29,474 nucleotides of DNA, from the IMG/VR virus record IMGVR_UViG_3300035071_000003, positions 1 through 29,474 of that record; one strand, given 5' to 3'. This DNA comes from a virus. The position numbers and the translations under genes were made by a program. Numbering within the stretch: position 1 is the first letter of the stretch; each line of letters begins with the position of its first letter. Below the pieces are notes generated by a model that worked only from the letters and a program-made list of their open reading frames with translations, ran no database searches and was not told the origin of the DNA. Shown in pieces: positions 1 to 8,935 of this stretch.

Positions 1-1
1 G

Positions 2-613
2 CACTTCGTCCAGATGGGCGTGCAGGCTGTCGCCGACTGGGCCAAGGGCATCGCCACGCAAGTCGCGCTGACGATCTCCGGGCAGCAGCTCCAGACGGCG
101 GCCGTCGGCGCCGGCATTGCGGAGCGCTCAGGGCTGGAAGCTGGTGGGGCGGCGGTGAGCCTTGCGACCAAGGCGACATCGGTAATTAAGGCATTAGCTC
201 AGGATGCAGCGGAGGTCTTCGGGGGCGTTTTTGCATTCCTTGCTCCAATCATGGGTCCGGCTGCGGCCGCCCCGGCCGGCGCTGCCGCAGCGACCGTAGC
301 TGCCGCCAAATTCGAAACCGGAAGCTGGTATATACCGCATACGGGTTTGGCGGTGCTGCACGAAGGTGAAGGCGTTCTGACGGCGGGGCAAAACGCGCGC
401 CTGCACAACTTCATGGGTTATATCGAGAAGGGTGGCGCCGGCGGCGGCAATACGTTCCATGTCCGTCCCCAGGTGAATTTCAATGTCTCCGCTGCCGATC
501 ATCGTGACGTCGCGAGATGGCTCAACGGCTCGGGTCGCGATGTCATGAAGACGATCGAAAAGCAGGTGCGGCTCGGCTCGCATCTCGGCATGAAAGGACT
601 CGGCCCGGCGTGA
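2..613 (+). CDS. Phage tape-measure protein, C-terminal part (cut by window edge)
   Basis: The frame is open to the left edge, so only the last ~203 residues are visible and the first ATG at 14 is internal. The segment is Ala/Gly-rich and hydrophobic in its first half. It then has GSWYIPHTGLAVLHEGEGVL, the typical end of tail tape-measure proteins (Gly-rich turn followed by HEGEGVL, comparable to SNGEYVV in the tape measure at 16442-18985). In tailed phages this protein fills the tail tube, sets its length and is ejected with DNA. The stop overlaps the next gene (GTGA), as expected for a tape measure followed by distal tail genes. It is not the same gene as the complete tape measure on the other strand, which shows that two phage tail systems are present. 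Confidence 0.75.
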   Translation, partial: HFVQMGVQAVADWAKGIATQVALTISGQQLQTAAVGAGIAERSGLEAGGAAVSLATKATSVIKALAQDAAEVFGGVFAFLAPIMGPAAAAPAGAAAATVAAAKFETGSWYIPHTGLAVLHEGEGVLTAGQNARLHNFMGYIEKGGAGGGNTFHVRPQVNFNVSAADHRDVARWLNGSGRDVMKTIEKQVRLGSHLGMKGLGPA

Positions 614-1224
614 ACGCCCTTCCGAGGTTTCCTGATCTTCCCGGCCTGTCCTGGCCGGTGAAGAAAACGCCGCTCGCCGGCGCGACAAGAACGGTGAAGG
701 CCGCCTCCGGCCGCATGGCGCGTATGGCGCTGTGGCGATATCCGCTGTTCGAATTCGAGCTGACCTTCGATGCGCTTTGCTCCAGCGATCAGCGCCCGTC
801 GCTCTACGCCTATTCGGCGCAGATGCTCGAAGGATTTTTCCTGCAAATGCAGGGCTCCTATGGCGTCTTTGCCTTCGAGGACAAGACGAGCTCATATCAG
901 GAGGGCGCAGCGCTCGGCATCGGCGACGGGGCAACTACGACATTCGCGGCCGCCCGAAATGTCGGCGCCTATGCAGGGCCCGCCGATTACGTGCTCAATG
1001 TCGCCGCCGTCTACGTCAACGGCGTGGCGGTGGCGAATTGGAGCCTGAGCCTTCCGAGCAGCATTGTCTTCGCATCTCCCCCGGCCTCGCGCGCGGTCAT
1101 CACGATGGATTTCTGGTGGGCCTATATGTGCACATTCGCCGATGATCAGGCCGAGTTCGACCAGATCATGTTTGACATCTGGCAGGCGCAGAGCCTGAAG
1201 CTGCGAAGTGTGAGGCCCTCGTGA
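610..1224 (+). CDS. DUF2460 / TIGR02217 distal tail protein (GTA gp12-like)
   Basis: A protein of 204 residues read from GTG 610, which overlaps the previous stop as GTGA; an in-frame ATG at 517 lies inside the tape-measure gene and is rejected. Seen: an N-terminal FPDLPGLSWPVKKTPL stretch, an RMARMALWRYPLFEFELTFD strand region, and a C-terminal half with YVNGVAV and DFWWAYMCTFADDQ. This is the pattern and length of DUF2460, the GTA gp12 family, which forms the distal tail ring where tube meets baseplate. The next genes are the gp13-, gp14- and gp15-type proteins in the standard order, which supports the call strongly. Coupled start-stop overlaps on both sides suggest tightly co-translated structural genes. 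Confidence 0.85.
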   Translation: MNALPRFPDLPGLSWPVKKTPLAGATRTVKAASGRMARMALWRYPLFEFELTFDALCSSDQRPSLYAYSAQMLEGFFLQMQGSYGVFAFEDKTSSYQEGAALGIGDGATTTFAAARNVGAYAGPADYVLNVAAVYVNGVAVANWSLSLPSSIVFASPPASRAVITMDFWWAYMCTFADDQAEFDQIMFDIWQAQSLKLRSVRPS

Positions 1225-2090
1225 AAGCGGCGTCGAACGCGCTCAAAGCCTTCCTGGCGGCGCAGCAGGCGGCGGCTGATTCTATCGTCGCTGCCGCCGA
1301 GCTCTACACATTCACGCTCGCGAGCGGGACGGTGCTGCGCTACACGGGCGCCGACGTCGATATTTCCTACGGGGGAAATGTCTATTCAGCCTCCGGCCCG
1401 CTTATCGACGGGCTGCGCTACCATGCGACGATCGGCCTCAACGTCGACCAGCAGGAAATCACCATTGCGGCGCTACCGACTGTCACGGTGAATGGCGCGC
1501 CTTTCATGCAGGCGCTGCAGGATGGCGCTTTCGATCTCTGCCAAATCCAGCGCGATCGCGTGTTCTTTTCCGACTATGTGGGCGGCACGCTCGTCGGCGG
1601 CGTGACGCTGTTCAAGGGGCGCTTTCTGAATATTGAGGCTGGGCGCCTCGAGGCGCGCGTCACGGTCGCGAACAGTCTCGTCGTGTTGCAGCAGAACATG
1701 CCGCGGCGGACCTTCGCGCCGACCTGCCAGCATGTTCTTTACGATTCCGGATGCGGGCTCAATAAGGCGTCCTTCGCCACGGCGGCGACGGTCGGCGCCG
1801 GCTCGACGCGGCAATCGCTTGTCACCGCGGCCGCGCAGTTCCTGCATGCTGGCGGCTATGTCGAATTCACCTCAGGCGCGAACGCCGGCGTCATCGCGAC
1901 GATCAAGAACGCCAACGCCGGCTCGAATCTCTGGCTGATGTTTCCGCTTCCGGAGCCGATCGCGGTCGGCGACGCCTTTACGATCTATCTCGGCTGCGAT
2001 CACAGCGAGGCGACGTGCGTGAACACGTTCAATAATCTCGCGAACTTTTTGGGCTTCCCGAAAATCCCCAACCCGCAAACGGCGATATGA
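1221..2090 (+). CDS. DUF2163 / BR0599-type tail hub protein (GTA gp13-like)
   Basis: A protein of 289 residues from GTG 1221, overlapping the previous stop by four bases. The N-terminal ~160 residues are the DUF2163 part (YTFTLASGTVLRYTGADVDI, then LFKGRF). The C-terminal part is the phage BR0599-type domain with four cysteines at 169, 178, 259 and 266, spaced C-x8-C ... C-x6-C. The same spacing is known for the iron-sulfur binding tail-tip protein gpL of lambda, and cysteines of the GTA hub protein are also reported to hold a cluster; cluster binding here is inference. The protein would form the hub that plugs the tube and joins the tail-tip protein. It sits between the DUF2460 and NlpC/P60 genes, the standard GTA-like order. 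Confidence 0.85.
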   Translation: MKAASNALKAFLAAQQAAADSIVAAAELYTFTLASGTVLRYTGADVDISYGGNVYSASGPLIDGLRYHATIGLNVDQQEITIAALPTVTVNGAPFMQALQDGAFDLCQIQRDRVFFSDYVGGTLVGGVTLFKGRFLNIEAGRLEARVTVANSLVVLQQNMPRRTFAPTCQHVLYDSGCGLNKASFATAATVGAGSTRQSLVTAAAQFLHAGGYVEFTSGANAGVIATIKNANAGSNLWLMFPLPEPIAVGDAFTIYLGCDHSEATCVNTFNNLANFLGFPKIPNPQTAI

Positions 2091-2539
2091 CCACATCGGA
2101 TTTGCGCCAAAAGATCGTTGCGGAAGCGCGGTCCTGGCTCGACACGCCCTACCACCATGCCGCCGATGTGAAGGGCGTCGGGGTGGATTGCGCCATGCTG
2201 CTCCTGCGCGTCTATGTCGATCTCGGCCTCGCCGAGCCTTTCGACCCGCGCCCCTATCCGCACGATTGGCATTTGCACCGAGACGAAGAGCGTTACGCCG
2301 ATGCGTTGCTCTCCCGCGCGCATCGCGTCGAAGCGCCGCTGCCCGGCGACGCCGTCATCTTTCGCGTCGGGCGCTGCTACTCGCACGGCGCCATCGTGAC
2401 GCGCGCCGAGCCGCTGACGATCGTCCACGCTGTGCTGCAATATGGCAGGGTCGTGGAAGAAGAGATAGCGACGTCCGTAGACCTCACGGAGCGGCTGAAG
2501 ACGGCGATCATCGCCTCCGTCGTCGAGGACGCGCATTGA
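2087..2539 (+). CDS. NlpC/P60 tail peptidase (TIGR02219, GTA gp14-like)
   Basis: A protein of 150 residues overlapping the hub gene as ATGA. It has the catalytic pattern of NlpC/P60 cysteine peptidases: Cys35 in GVDCAML, His100 in CYSHGAIV and a third polar residue His114 in IVHA. In phages and GTAs this protein sits on the tail tip and cuts peptidoglycan peptide bonds so the tube can cross the wall; it corresponds to lambda gpK. Length is normal for the phage TIGR02219 subgroup. The stop overlaps a TTG start of the following tail-tip gene, so translation is probably coupled. The enzyme acts from outside during infection and carries no signal peptide. Confidence 0.9.
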   Translation: MTTSDLRQKIVAEARSWLDTPYHHAADVKGVGVDCAMLLLRVYVDLGLAEPFDPRPYPHDWHLHRDEERYADALLSRAHRVEAPLPGDAVIFRVGRCYSHGAIVTRAEPLTIVHAVLQYGRVVEEEIATSVDLTERLKTAIIASVVEDAH

Positions 2540-5064
2540 GCCTGCTGCGCTCCCCGCACGCGTCGACGCAGTCGTCGGCCGTGTATCCGCAATATACCGG
2601 CATCCAGCTGCCGACCTCGGCGAATTCACTTCCAATCCCCATCGTTTATGGGCTCTCGAAGCTCGGACTCAACATCATCTACTACGCCAATTTTCTCACA
2701 TGGCCGATTTACCAGGCGCAGCAGAAAGCGGGTAAGGGCGGTGGAATTTTCGGCGGTGGCGGTGGTGGTAGCATGCAGTTGCAGATCGTCGGCTATTACT
2801 ACACCGCCGATCTACAAATGGCGCTATGCGAGGGACCGATTACGGGCATCGGTCAGGTCTTCGTTGGACAGAGCCAGTATATCTATGGCTTCGGCTCGCC
2901 CAATCCGCTCGGCCTGGCGTTGCCGATCTGGCCCCAGGTGACAAGCCTTTTCACGGGAACGTCAACGCAGGCCGCTTGGTCCTATCTCGGCAGCGGCGGC
3001 AATCCGCTCTCCAGCTCGGCGATCCCCTATCGCGGGGTCGCCTATCTCGCCGCAGCGCTATTCAACCTCGGGGAGTCGGCGAGCGTCGGCTCGCTGCAAT
3101 TCGAGGTCGCGGGACGCTTTTACGGAACTGGAGCCAATGGGATCGACGCCGACCCGGCGCTCGTCATTCAGGATTTCCTCACCAATCCACAATATGGCGC
3201 GGGCTTTCCGGCGGGAGAGCTCGATGCGGCGACGTTGCTTGGTGCGAGCGGCGACTCCTCGACGCAGACCTATTGTCGAGCCCTCAGCCTTTGCTTCTCG
3301 CCGCAGGTGGTCCAGCAAGAGCCGGCGAACACGATCCTGACGCGCTGGATGCAGCTGCTGAACCTCGGGCCTTTCTTCTCGGGCGGACTGCTCAAGATCG
3401 TCCCTTACGGGGATATGAACATCTTCGGCGTGGACGGCACGCAGTGGGTCGCACCCATTGTCCCCGTCGCTTATCTCGACGACAATGTCTTCATCTACAA
3501 GGACGGCGAAGACCCGATCCTGATTGATCGCGTCGATCCTTTCGCGCTGCCGACCGTCCAGCCTGTAGAGGTGCTCAACCGGGCGGGCGTCAATGTGTCG
3601 ACAGCGCTCGTCGTCGAGCAGGTCAATGACCAGATCGCGGCGCTGACGGCGCTGGCGGGCCGCGGTGGCGGCGGCTCTCTGCCGCAGCCGCAGGGCCAGC
3701 CGCAATATAATCCGACGCCCGTCTATGCGCGCGATCTCGCGGCGTCGCAATCGATCGGGCTCCGTGTCGCATCGACGATCACCGCGCATGAAATATGCGA
3801 TCTCAATGTCGCGTCGATCATCGCGCAGATCGCCCTTCAACGCGCGCTCTATATCCGAAAGACTTACAAATTCACGCTCGACTGGCGTTATTGCCTTCTC
3901 GATCCGATGGACATTGTAGCGCTGACGGACCCTGATCTCGGCCTTAATCAGGAGCTCGTCCGCATCACAGAGATTCATGAAAAAGACGATGGCACGCTTG
4001 ATTTCATCGCCGAGCAATTTACGCAAGGCGTATCGACGCCCGGCATTAACATCACCTCGGGCACCAATACGGGCGCCGCCAATGCGGCGGTCCCCGCAGA
4101 GCCGGTCAATTCGGTCCTGATTTATGAGCCGCCCCTCGCGGCGTCGAATGGCGTCGCGCAAATATGGCTCGGCGCATCAGGAGGCATTGGCGGCGTGCCT
4201 GATCCGAATTGGGGAGGCGCCTATGTGTGGGCGTCTCTCGACGGGTCGAGCTACTCGCAGATCGGGCGCATCGACGGCGCCATGCCGTCTGGCGTTTTGT
4301 CGGCGAATTTCCCGAGCGCCAGCGGCTGGGACACGGTCCATACGCTGTCCGTCAATCTGTCGCAGAGCGGCCAGCCTCTATCATCGACCTCCGCCACAAA
4401 CGCCCAGGCGGGCGCGGCGAATCTCGCGCTCCTCGGCGGATCAAATGGCGAGCTCGTCGCATTCGAGACGGCGACGCTGACCGGCGCAAACGCCTATAAT
4501 CTCACCAACATCCAGCGCGGACTTTACGGGACGACGCCGGCCGCGTGGGCGACGGGATCGGCTTTCTCTCAACTCTCCAATATCGCGCACATGGATCTGC
4601 CGGCCCAATACGTCGGGCGGACGATCTATTTCAAGTTTCAGAGCTTCAACCGCTATGGCGGCGGCGTGCAGGATTTGTCGACCTGCGCCGTCTTCACCTA
4701 TTCGGCGAGCGGAAACGGCTATCAGGAGTCCAACCCCTCCACGACCGTATCCGTGTCCGGAGCATCGGTCATTGTGCCGCTCACCCTGCCGGCGAACAGC
4801 TACATTACCAACGTCACCGTCAAAAATCTGACGGCCGTCTCCGGACCCACCTTATACAATGTCGACCCGCAATATACGCCGCTCGGCGCCGCCGGCCCGA
4901 CGAGCGGGACATGGGGCAACAATGGCGTCGGGAACGGCGCAACCAACAGCATGCCCATGAGCAATCAGCTCTGGAGCGCGCCCACGGAGCTTGTGCTCAC
5001 ACCGATCGGCGGCAGCTTCAGCGGCGGCACGGTGCAAGTCTCCATCACCTACATCACAATCTAA
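2536..5064 (+). CDS. Tail-tip / host-specificity protein (GTA gp15 / J-like)
   Basis: The frame is open from 2188, but the first part runs through the peptidase gene in another frame and is very Arg-rich. TTG 2536 overlaps the previous stop and has GAGGA six bases upstream, giving 842 residues. Features seen: a short N-terminal membrane-like segment followed by a Gly-rich linker at about 60-80, then a long middle with YKFTLDWRYCLLDPMDIVAL and ELVRITEIHEKDDGTLDF. The latter are typical of the phage-tail_3 region of GTA gp15-like and lambda J-like proteins. The C-terminal ~350 residues are Ser/Thr/Gly-rich beta-type sequence, probably receptor-facing. No GTA TIM-barrel domain was recognised, so this is a shorter relative. 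It would form the central tail spike below the hub. Confidence 0.75.
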   Translation: MSLLRSPHASTQSSAVYPQYTGIQLPTSANSLPIPIVYGLSKLGLNIIYYANFLTWPIYQAQQKAGKGGGIFGGGGGGSMQLQIVGYYYTADLQMALCEGPITGIGQVFVGQSQYIYGFGSPNPLGLALPIWPQVTSLFTGTSTQAAWSYLGSGGNPLSSSAIPYRGVAYLAAALFNLGESASVGSLQFEVAGRFYGTGANGIDADPALVIQDFLTNPQYGAGFPAGELDAATLLGASGDSSTQTYCRALSLCFSPQVVQQEPANTILTRWMQLLNLGPFFSGGLLKIVPYGDMNIFGVDGTQWVAPIVPVAYLDDNVFIYKDGEDPILIDRVDPFALPTVQPVEVLNRAGVNVSTALVVEQVNDQIAALTALAGRGGGGSLPQPQGQPQYNPTPVYARDLAASQSIGLRVASTITAHEICDLNVASIIAQIALQRALYIRKTYKFTLDWRYCLLDPMDIVALTDPDLGLNQELVRITEIHEKDDGTLDFIAEQFTQGVSTPGINITSGTNTGAANAAVPAEPVNSVLIYEPPLAASNGVAQIWLGASGGIGGVPDPNWGGAYVWASLDGSSYSQIGRIDGAMPSGVLSANFPSASGWDTVHTLSVNLSQSGQPLSSTSATNAQAGAANLALLGGSNGELVAFETATLTGANAYNLTNIQRGLYGTTPAAWATGSAFSQLSNIAHMDLPAQYVGRTIYFKFQSFNRYGGGVQDLSTCAVFTYSASGNGYQESNPSTTVSVSGASVIVPLTLPANSYITNVTVKNLTAVSGPTLYNVDPQYTPLGAAGPTSGTWGNNGVGNGATNSMPMSNQLWSAPTELVLTPIGGSFSGGTVQVSITYITI

Positions 5065-5077
5065 TACGAGGCAAAAA

Positions 5078-7543
5078 ATGGCCAATACGCTTCGCGGGCT
5101 CGCGCTCGCGCTGATTTTGCTCGTGCTATCCCCTGCTATGGCGATGGCCGATAATGTGCACTATCAGATTTGGACCGTCCGCTTTAACGGAAACTATTCG
5201 ACGGGAATTCCGATCCCTGGCGCGTCCACGACCGTTTATCAGCGCGGGACGACGACAAAAGCATCGCTATACGACGCGAGCGGCAAGGCCATATCGAATC
5301 CGTTCATATCGGACGCGAACGCGATTGCCGGCTTCTGGGCTGCGGGCGGGGCGAGCTACGACGTCGTTTGGAGCTCAGGAGCCTACATTTCTCCGACGAT
5401 CCAGCCATCGCCGATTATCTCAGCACGAAGCAACACATACAGCGTCCTCGATTTCGGCGCGTCATGCTCGTCTTCGTCCTTAGATGATGGCGTTGGACTT
5501 GCGAACGCGGCTGCGGCTAATGCCTTGCGCATCCCTGATGGCGCGAGCTGCTACATCAATGCCAACACGGCGCTGACGGCGCCTGCGTTGCGCGTTGGAC
5601 TCGGCTCAAAAATTTATGTCGGCAGCGGCGTCACATTGACCATCAATGCGATGGTCGACGCTAAGATGGCGTCTCAGATTTTCTACGCGACTGGAGCCAA
5701 CAATGGGACGATGGGCTCCGGGAAGATTGTTCTTGGCGTCTCGCAAGACGTGCTGCCAGAATGGTGGGGCGCGAAAGGAGACAGCACCACAATCAACAAT
5801 GTGCCGTGGCAGCAGGCGGCCAACGCCATCAGCGGCTCGATCGGCGGCACGCTGCGCGTGCTGCGCGGCCAGTATAAATTCGATTGTTCGTCTGGCGACG
5901 CTGTGACGGTCACGGGGGCTTACCCGATCAACATCATCGGCCTGAGCCAGGACAATTCGATCTTGCGGCCGACGACGAACTGCGCCGGGAACGCCATCCT
6001 GTCGATCAATCCGTCAGGCAACAACGGCGAGATCGCCAATCTGCAGTTCAACGGCGCCGCGCTCGGGATCGGCGACAAGACGCACACATGGACCGGGCTC
6101 AAATGCCTGCGCTGCGGCGTCGATGCGATCCACGATATCTACGCCTTCAAAGTCGGGACCGGCATCGACCTTCAGTTTTACAAATCTGGAAACGTCTACA
6201 ACACAAACATCCAATACGCCGCGAAATACTGCTACAATCTCGGAGGCAGTTCGTTGGCGAATGGCGGCGCCATCGTCGTCAGTTCTCTGAACATGGAGAA
6301 CTCGCAGTGCGCCACGATCGGCAGTCAGGCGACGAGCTTTCACATCGGCTCCGGCACATCGGAAGTGCAGTTCCGGAGAACGTATGTCGCGGGGTCTGGC
6401 GATAACACGGATTGGGCCAGCGTCGGCATCCTGATCGATAATCTGGCGACCAGCGGGTATGTCCCCGGGGGGCTGCGGTTCTTTGCGCCAAACATCGATC
6501 GGCATGCTCGCAACGTCTATATCACGGCCGGATGGAACGTCGAACTTCATGGCGGCGAGTTCGGCCAGAACTCCATCGGGAATATTGTTGCGGACGCGGG
6601 CGCCAATGGCGTTGCTACTGTTCGAAACCTCCGCGTCTACGATTCTCAGGTGAGGCCCGGCGGGCAGCACGTTATTGACTTTATCAAGGCCGCGGACCTC
6701 CTCGTCCAAGGCTCTGTGATCTTCGACGCAGGCGGCGGCGGCACTGGTGCTCTAACGCCCAACACTTATTCCAGCATCCACGTCGGTTCTGCCGCGATCG
6801 GAACGGTTGACATTGAAGATAACGAAATGTGCGCGCCCTTCGGCGAGTCTGTCTCGAACCGCTCGAAATACGCGCTCCAACTCGACGCAGGGGCGCTTAC
6901 GCCAACAACGGACGGATACAGCATCCTTCGCCCGGGCGCCCTGACGGTCAAGGGCAACCACTGGTGCGGGATGACGGAGGAGCTGAATGACGGCTCCACG
7001 CCGACGACCAAGAACATCCAGGAGTGGTTTAAGTCGCAGACGGTCTCGGCCGTTAATGAGATCGACTTCACGGCGCTGCCGACCGCCTATCGGGATTTCC
7101 GGCTGGAATGCTCCGGGCTGACGTTCTCGGCCGCCAACAAGCCGTCGATCCAGACAGGCCAGGGCGCGACGCCGACGTGGAACACGACCGGCTACACGAC
7201 GCAGCTAACCGGCTACTCGTCGACAGGGACCGGAGCGCAGATCGCTTTTTCCAACACATCGACGACGGGGCTTTGGTTGGGGGTCAACCAGCTACCGGCG
7301 AATTCCACCTTCCCGCTGTCGTTCACGATGTGGCTTCGCAACCACAACTCGACGTCGCAATACAAAACCTTGGAGCTGGTAAGCTCGAGCATGGAGTCGA
7401 GCGCCAATAATTATGAAACTGTGCGCGGCCATGGCGCCTATCTGACCGACACAAACGCCATCACGGCGCTGCGGATCATTCCGCAATCCGGAACCGAGTC
7501 CGGATCGTGCTCGCTCACCGGCTACGCGATGCAAGGCGGCTAG
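5078..7543 (+). CDS. Beta-helix tail fibre/spike with N-terminal signal peptide
   Basis: ATG 5078 is preceded by GAGG seven bases upstream and gives 821 residues; the frame is open further upstream but there it lies inside the previous gene. Residues 1-24 (MANTLRGLALALILLVLSPA then MAMA) form a clear Sec-type signal peptide, which is unusual for a virion tail protein. After an N-terminal domain comes VLDFGA near 125 and EWWGAKGD near 228. These are entry motifs of the right-handed beta-helix (pectate-lyase-like) fold found in tail spikes that bind or cut surface glycans. The rest is repetitive beta sequence, ending in a Ser/Thr-rich jelly-roll-like domain. It follows the tail-tip gene after 13 bases, the usual place for receptor-binding proteins. 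The substrate cannot be told, and catalysis is not proven. Confidence 0.7.
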   Translation: MANTLRGLALALILLVLSPAMAMADNVHYQIWTVRFNGNYSTGIPIPGASTTVYQRGTTTKASLYDASGKAISNPFISDANAIAGFWAAGGASYDVVWSSGAYISPTIQPSPIISARSNTYSVLDFGASCSSSSLDDGVGLANAAAANALRIPDGASCYINANTALTAPALRVGLGSKIYVGSGVTLTINAMVDAKMASQIFYATGANNGTMGSGKIVLGVSQDVLPEWWGAKGDSTTINNVPWQQAANAISGSIGGTLRVLRGQYKFDCSSGDAVTVTGAYPINIIGLSQDNSILRPTTNCAGNAILSINPSGNNGEIANLQFNGAALGIGDKTHTWTGLKCLRCGVDAIHDIYAFKVGTGIDLQFYKSGNVYNTNIQYAAKYCYNLGGSSLANGGAIVVSSLNMENSQCATIGSQATSFHIGSGTSEVQFRRTYVAGSGDNTDWASVGILIDNLATSGYVPGGLRFFAPNIDRHARNVYITAGWNVELHGGEFGQNSIGNIVADAGANGVATVRNLRVYDSQVRPGGQHVIDFIKAADLLVQGSVIFDAGGGGTGALTPNTYSSIHVGSAAIGTVDIEDNEMCAPFGESVSNRSKYALQLDAGALTPTTDGYSILRPGALTVKGNHWCGMTEELNDGSTPTTKNIQEWFKSQTVSAVNEIDFTALPTAYRDFRLECSGLTFSAANKPSIQTGQGATPTWNTTGYTTQLTGYSSTGTGAQIAFSNTSTTGLWLGVNQLPANSTFPLSFTMWLRNHNSTSQYKTLELVSSSMESSANNYETVRGHGAYLTDTNAITALRIIPQSGTESGSCSLTGYAMQGG

Positions 7544-7602
7544 CAACTCTTGATCAATCGCCGCGCGTATCTCGTGCGCGGCCTTTCCGAAGGATTCCAA
7601 TC

Positions 7603-8253
7603 ATGCAAATGAGCGCACAAGGCCGCGCGCTGCTGATCCAGCGCGAGGGCTTCAGGACGAAGGCCTATCGAGACACGGTCGGCGTCTGGACGATCGGCGT
7701 CGGACACACCTCGGCGGCCGGCGCGCCGCAGGTGACGCCTGGCCTCGTCATCACCAAAGCGCAGGTCGATGAAATCCTTTCGCGCGATCTGCGGAAATAT
7801 GAATTCGCCGTTTCGCATGCCGCCCCTGTGGCTTTGACGCAGGGCCAGTTCGATGCGCTCGTGTCGCTCTGCTTCAACATCGGCTGCGACGCCTTTCGCG
7901 CATCGACGATCGTTCGGCGCCTGAACGTCCTGAACTATCGCGGGGCGGCGGATGCGTTCCTCATGTGGAACAAGCCGGATGAGATCATGGACCGCCGCCG
8001 GGCCGAGCGCTCGCAGTTCCTCGCCGCGACGCCTGTCGGCGCGCTGGGCTACCCAGCGTATTTCGTTGACGAAGATCTGCACGAGCAAGAGTCGGTCACG
8101 GAAGATTACCTACGCGCATCCGGTGCGCGTGTGGCTCGCGGCGTGCGTGGAATGAGACTCGTCGCCTCGCTCGGCGCTCTCGTCGCGTTGTTCGTCGCCG
8201 CGCGCATCATCACAAATAACGCGGCAGACGGCGGCTGGAATCCGTTCCAGTGA
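7603..8253 (+). CDS. GH24 lysozyme (endolysin) with C-terminal membrane helix
   Basis: ATG 7603 with GAAGGA upstream gives 216 residues. The T4-lysozyme-type catalytic triad is present: Glu15 (QREGF), Asp24 (YRDT) and Thr30 (WTIGVGH), with the same 9 and 6 residue spacing as E11/D20/T26 of T4 lysozyme. CFNIGCDAF and the RRRAERSQF region also fit GH24. It hydrolyses the glycan bond between MurNAc and GlcNAc to lyse the cell. Odd feature: residues ~186-204 (LVASLGALVALFVAARII) form a strong hydrophobic helix followed by a short polar tail. Most endolysins of this family have either no membrane segment or an N-terminal signal-anchor. The enzyme may be tail-anchored and released or activated by membrane depolarisation; that part is inference. 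Confidence 0.9.
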   Translation: MQMSAQGRALLIQREGFRTKAYRDTVGVWTIGVGHTSAAGAPQVTPGLVITKAQVDEILSRDLRKYEFAVSHAAPVALTQGQFDALVSLCFNIGCDAFRASTIVRRLNVLNYRGAADAFLMWNKPDEIMDRRRAERSQFLAATPVGALGYPAYFVDEDLHEQESVTEDYLRASGARVARGVRGMRLVASLGALVALFVAARIITNNAADGGWNPFQ

Positions 8254-8306
8254 GCTATCACCTCCACTGCGTCGCGCCCTGATTTCTCAATAGCAAAAAG
8301 GCACGC

Positions 8307-8732
8307 ATGAAAAAGCTCGCTCTCTCGGGCGCGCTGGCGCTTGCGCTCGTTTCGACGCCAGCGCGCGCGGATTTCCTCGGCGATCTCTTCGGCGGCTCTT
8401 GGCTGGCGCTCGCGCGCGGCAATCTTGCTTCGGTCGCGCGGCGCTTCGTTGGGCGTGGGAACTTCACCGGCTTCCGGGGCCCATGGTGTGGCGCCGCCAT
8501 TTCGTCCTGGGTGGCGATCTATGCAGGCCGCAACCCGCATATCCTGCGCGCGCGCGATTGGGCGCGCTATGGCCGTCCGTCGCGCCTCGTGGCTGGGGCC
8601 ATCGTTGTCCAGCCACATCATGTCTACGTCTCGACGGGCGGGACATGCGGCGTCGGAGGCAATGAGCATGGCCGCGTCGCCTATCGCTGTGGGCGCTCGA
8701 TGCGCAGCGTCATTGCCGTGCGGGCGCCGTGA
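8307..8732 (+). CDS. Secreted CHAP/NlpC-like peptidoglycan hydrolase (TIGR02594-like)
   Basis: A protein of 141 residues with an N-terminal signal peptide (MKKLALSGALALALVSTPAR, probable cleavage after ARA). The mature part carries PWCGAAISSW with a likely catalytic Cys, ARDWARYGRP, an AGAIVV strand and PHHVYVSTG with a likely catalytic His. This is the layout of the small TIGR02594/CHAP-like cysteine amidase-peptidases. It probably cuts peptidoglycan in the periplasm, either helping lysis or acting on competing phage entry. It follows the endolysin gene, which supports a lysis role. The family assignment rests on motif order only. A short SD-like AAAGGC lies before the start. The stop overlaps the next gene's GTG. 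Confidence 0.6.
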   Translation: MKKLALSGALALALVSTPARADFLGDLFGGSWLALARGNLASVARRFVGRGNFTGFRGPWCGAAISSWVAIYAGRNPHILRARDWARYGRPSRLVAGAIVVQPHHVYVSTGGTCGVGGNEHGRVAYRCGRSMRSVIAVRAP

Positions 8733-8935
8733 GCGATGATGGTGCGCGTAGGGTCTCGCCGGATCTGCGGGCGCGCGTGCTGATCTACTTCATTTCCGGA
8801 TGGTCGCCGCGCGACGCGCTGATCCATCTCTACTGCCAGGGCGTGCGCATGACGCGCGCCGACTATCTCTCCGTCATCCGCGCCTATTGCGATTCTCAGG
8901 ACGAGACGCGGGAAATTCGAAAGGCCAAGTCATGA
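8729..8935 (+). CDS. Small conserved-looking phage protein, unknown
   Basis: A protein of 68 residues from GTG 8729 that overlaps the preceding stop (GTGA). I do not recognise a family. It is mostly helical with a charged C-terminus; LIYFISGWSPRDALIHLY followed by TRADYLSVIRAYC could be a small helix-turn-helix-like fold, but this is only an impression. Its stop overlaps the ATG of the following membrane protein. The overlaps on both sides argue that it is a real, co-translated gene of the lysis-region operon. Confidence 0.55.
   Translation: MSDDGARRVSPDLRARVLIYFISGWSPRDALIHLYCQGVRMTRADYLSVIRAYCDSQDETREIRKAKS

Noticed and set aside
194-934. 246-codon antisense frame across tape measure and DUF2460
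   Set aside because: No start context and composition typical of antisense GC artefacts.
1687-1700. TTGCAGCAGA shared between the CRISPR-like spacer and the DUF2163 gene
   Set aside because: Only about 10 nt match; far too short to be a protospacer.
3058-4161. 367-codon open frame antisense to the tail-tip gene
   Set aside because: Arg/Asp-rich shadow of a GC-rich coding region; the sense gene has clear tail motifs and coupled start.
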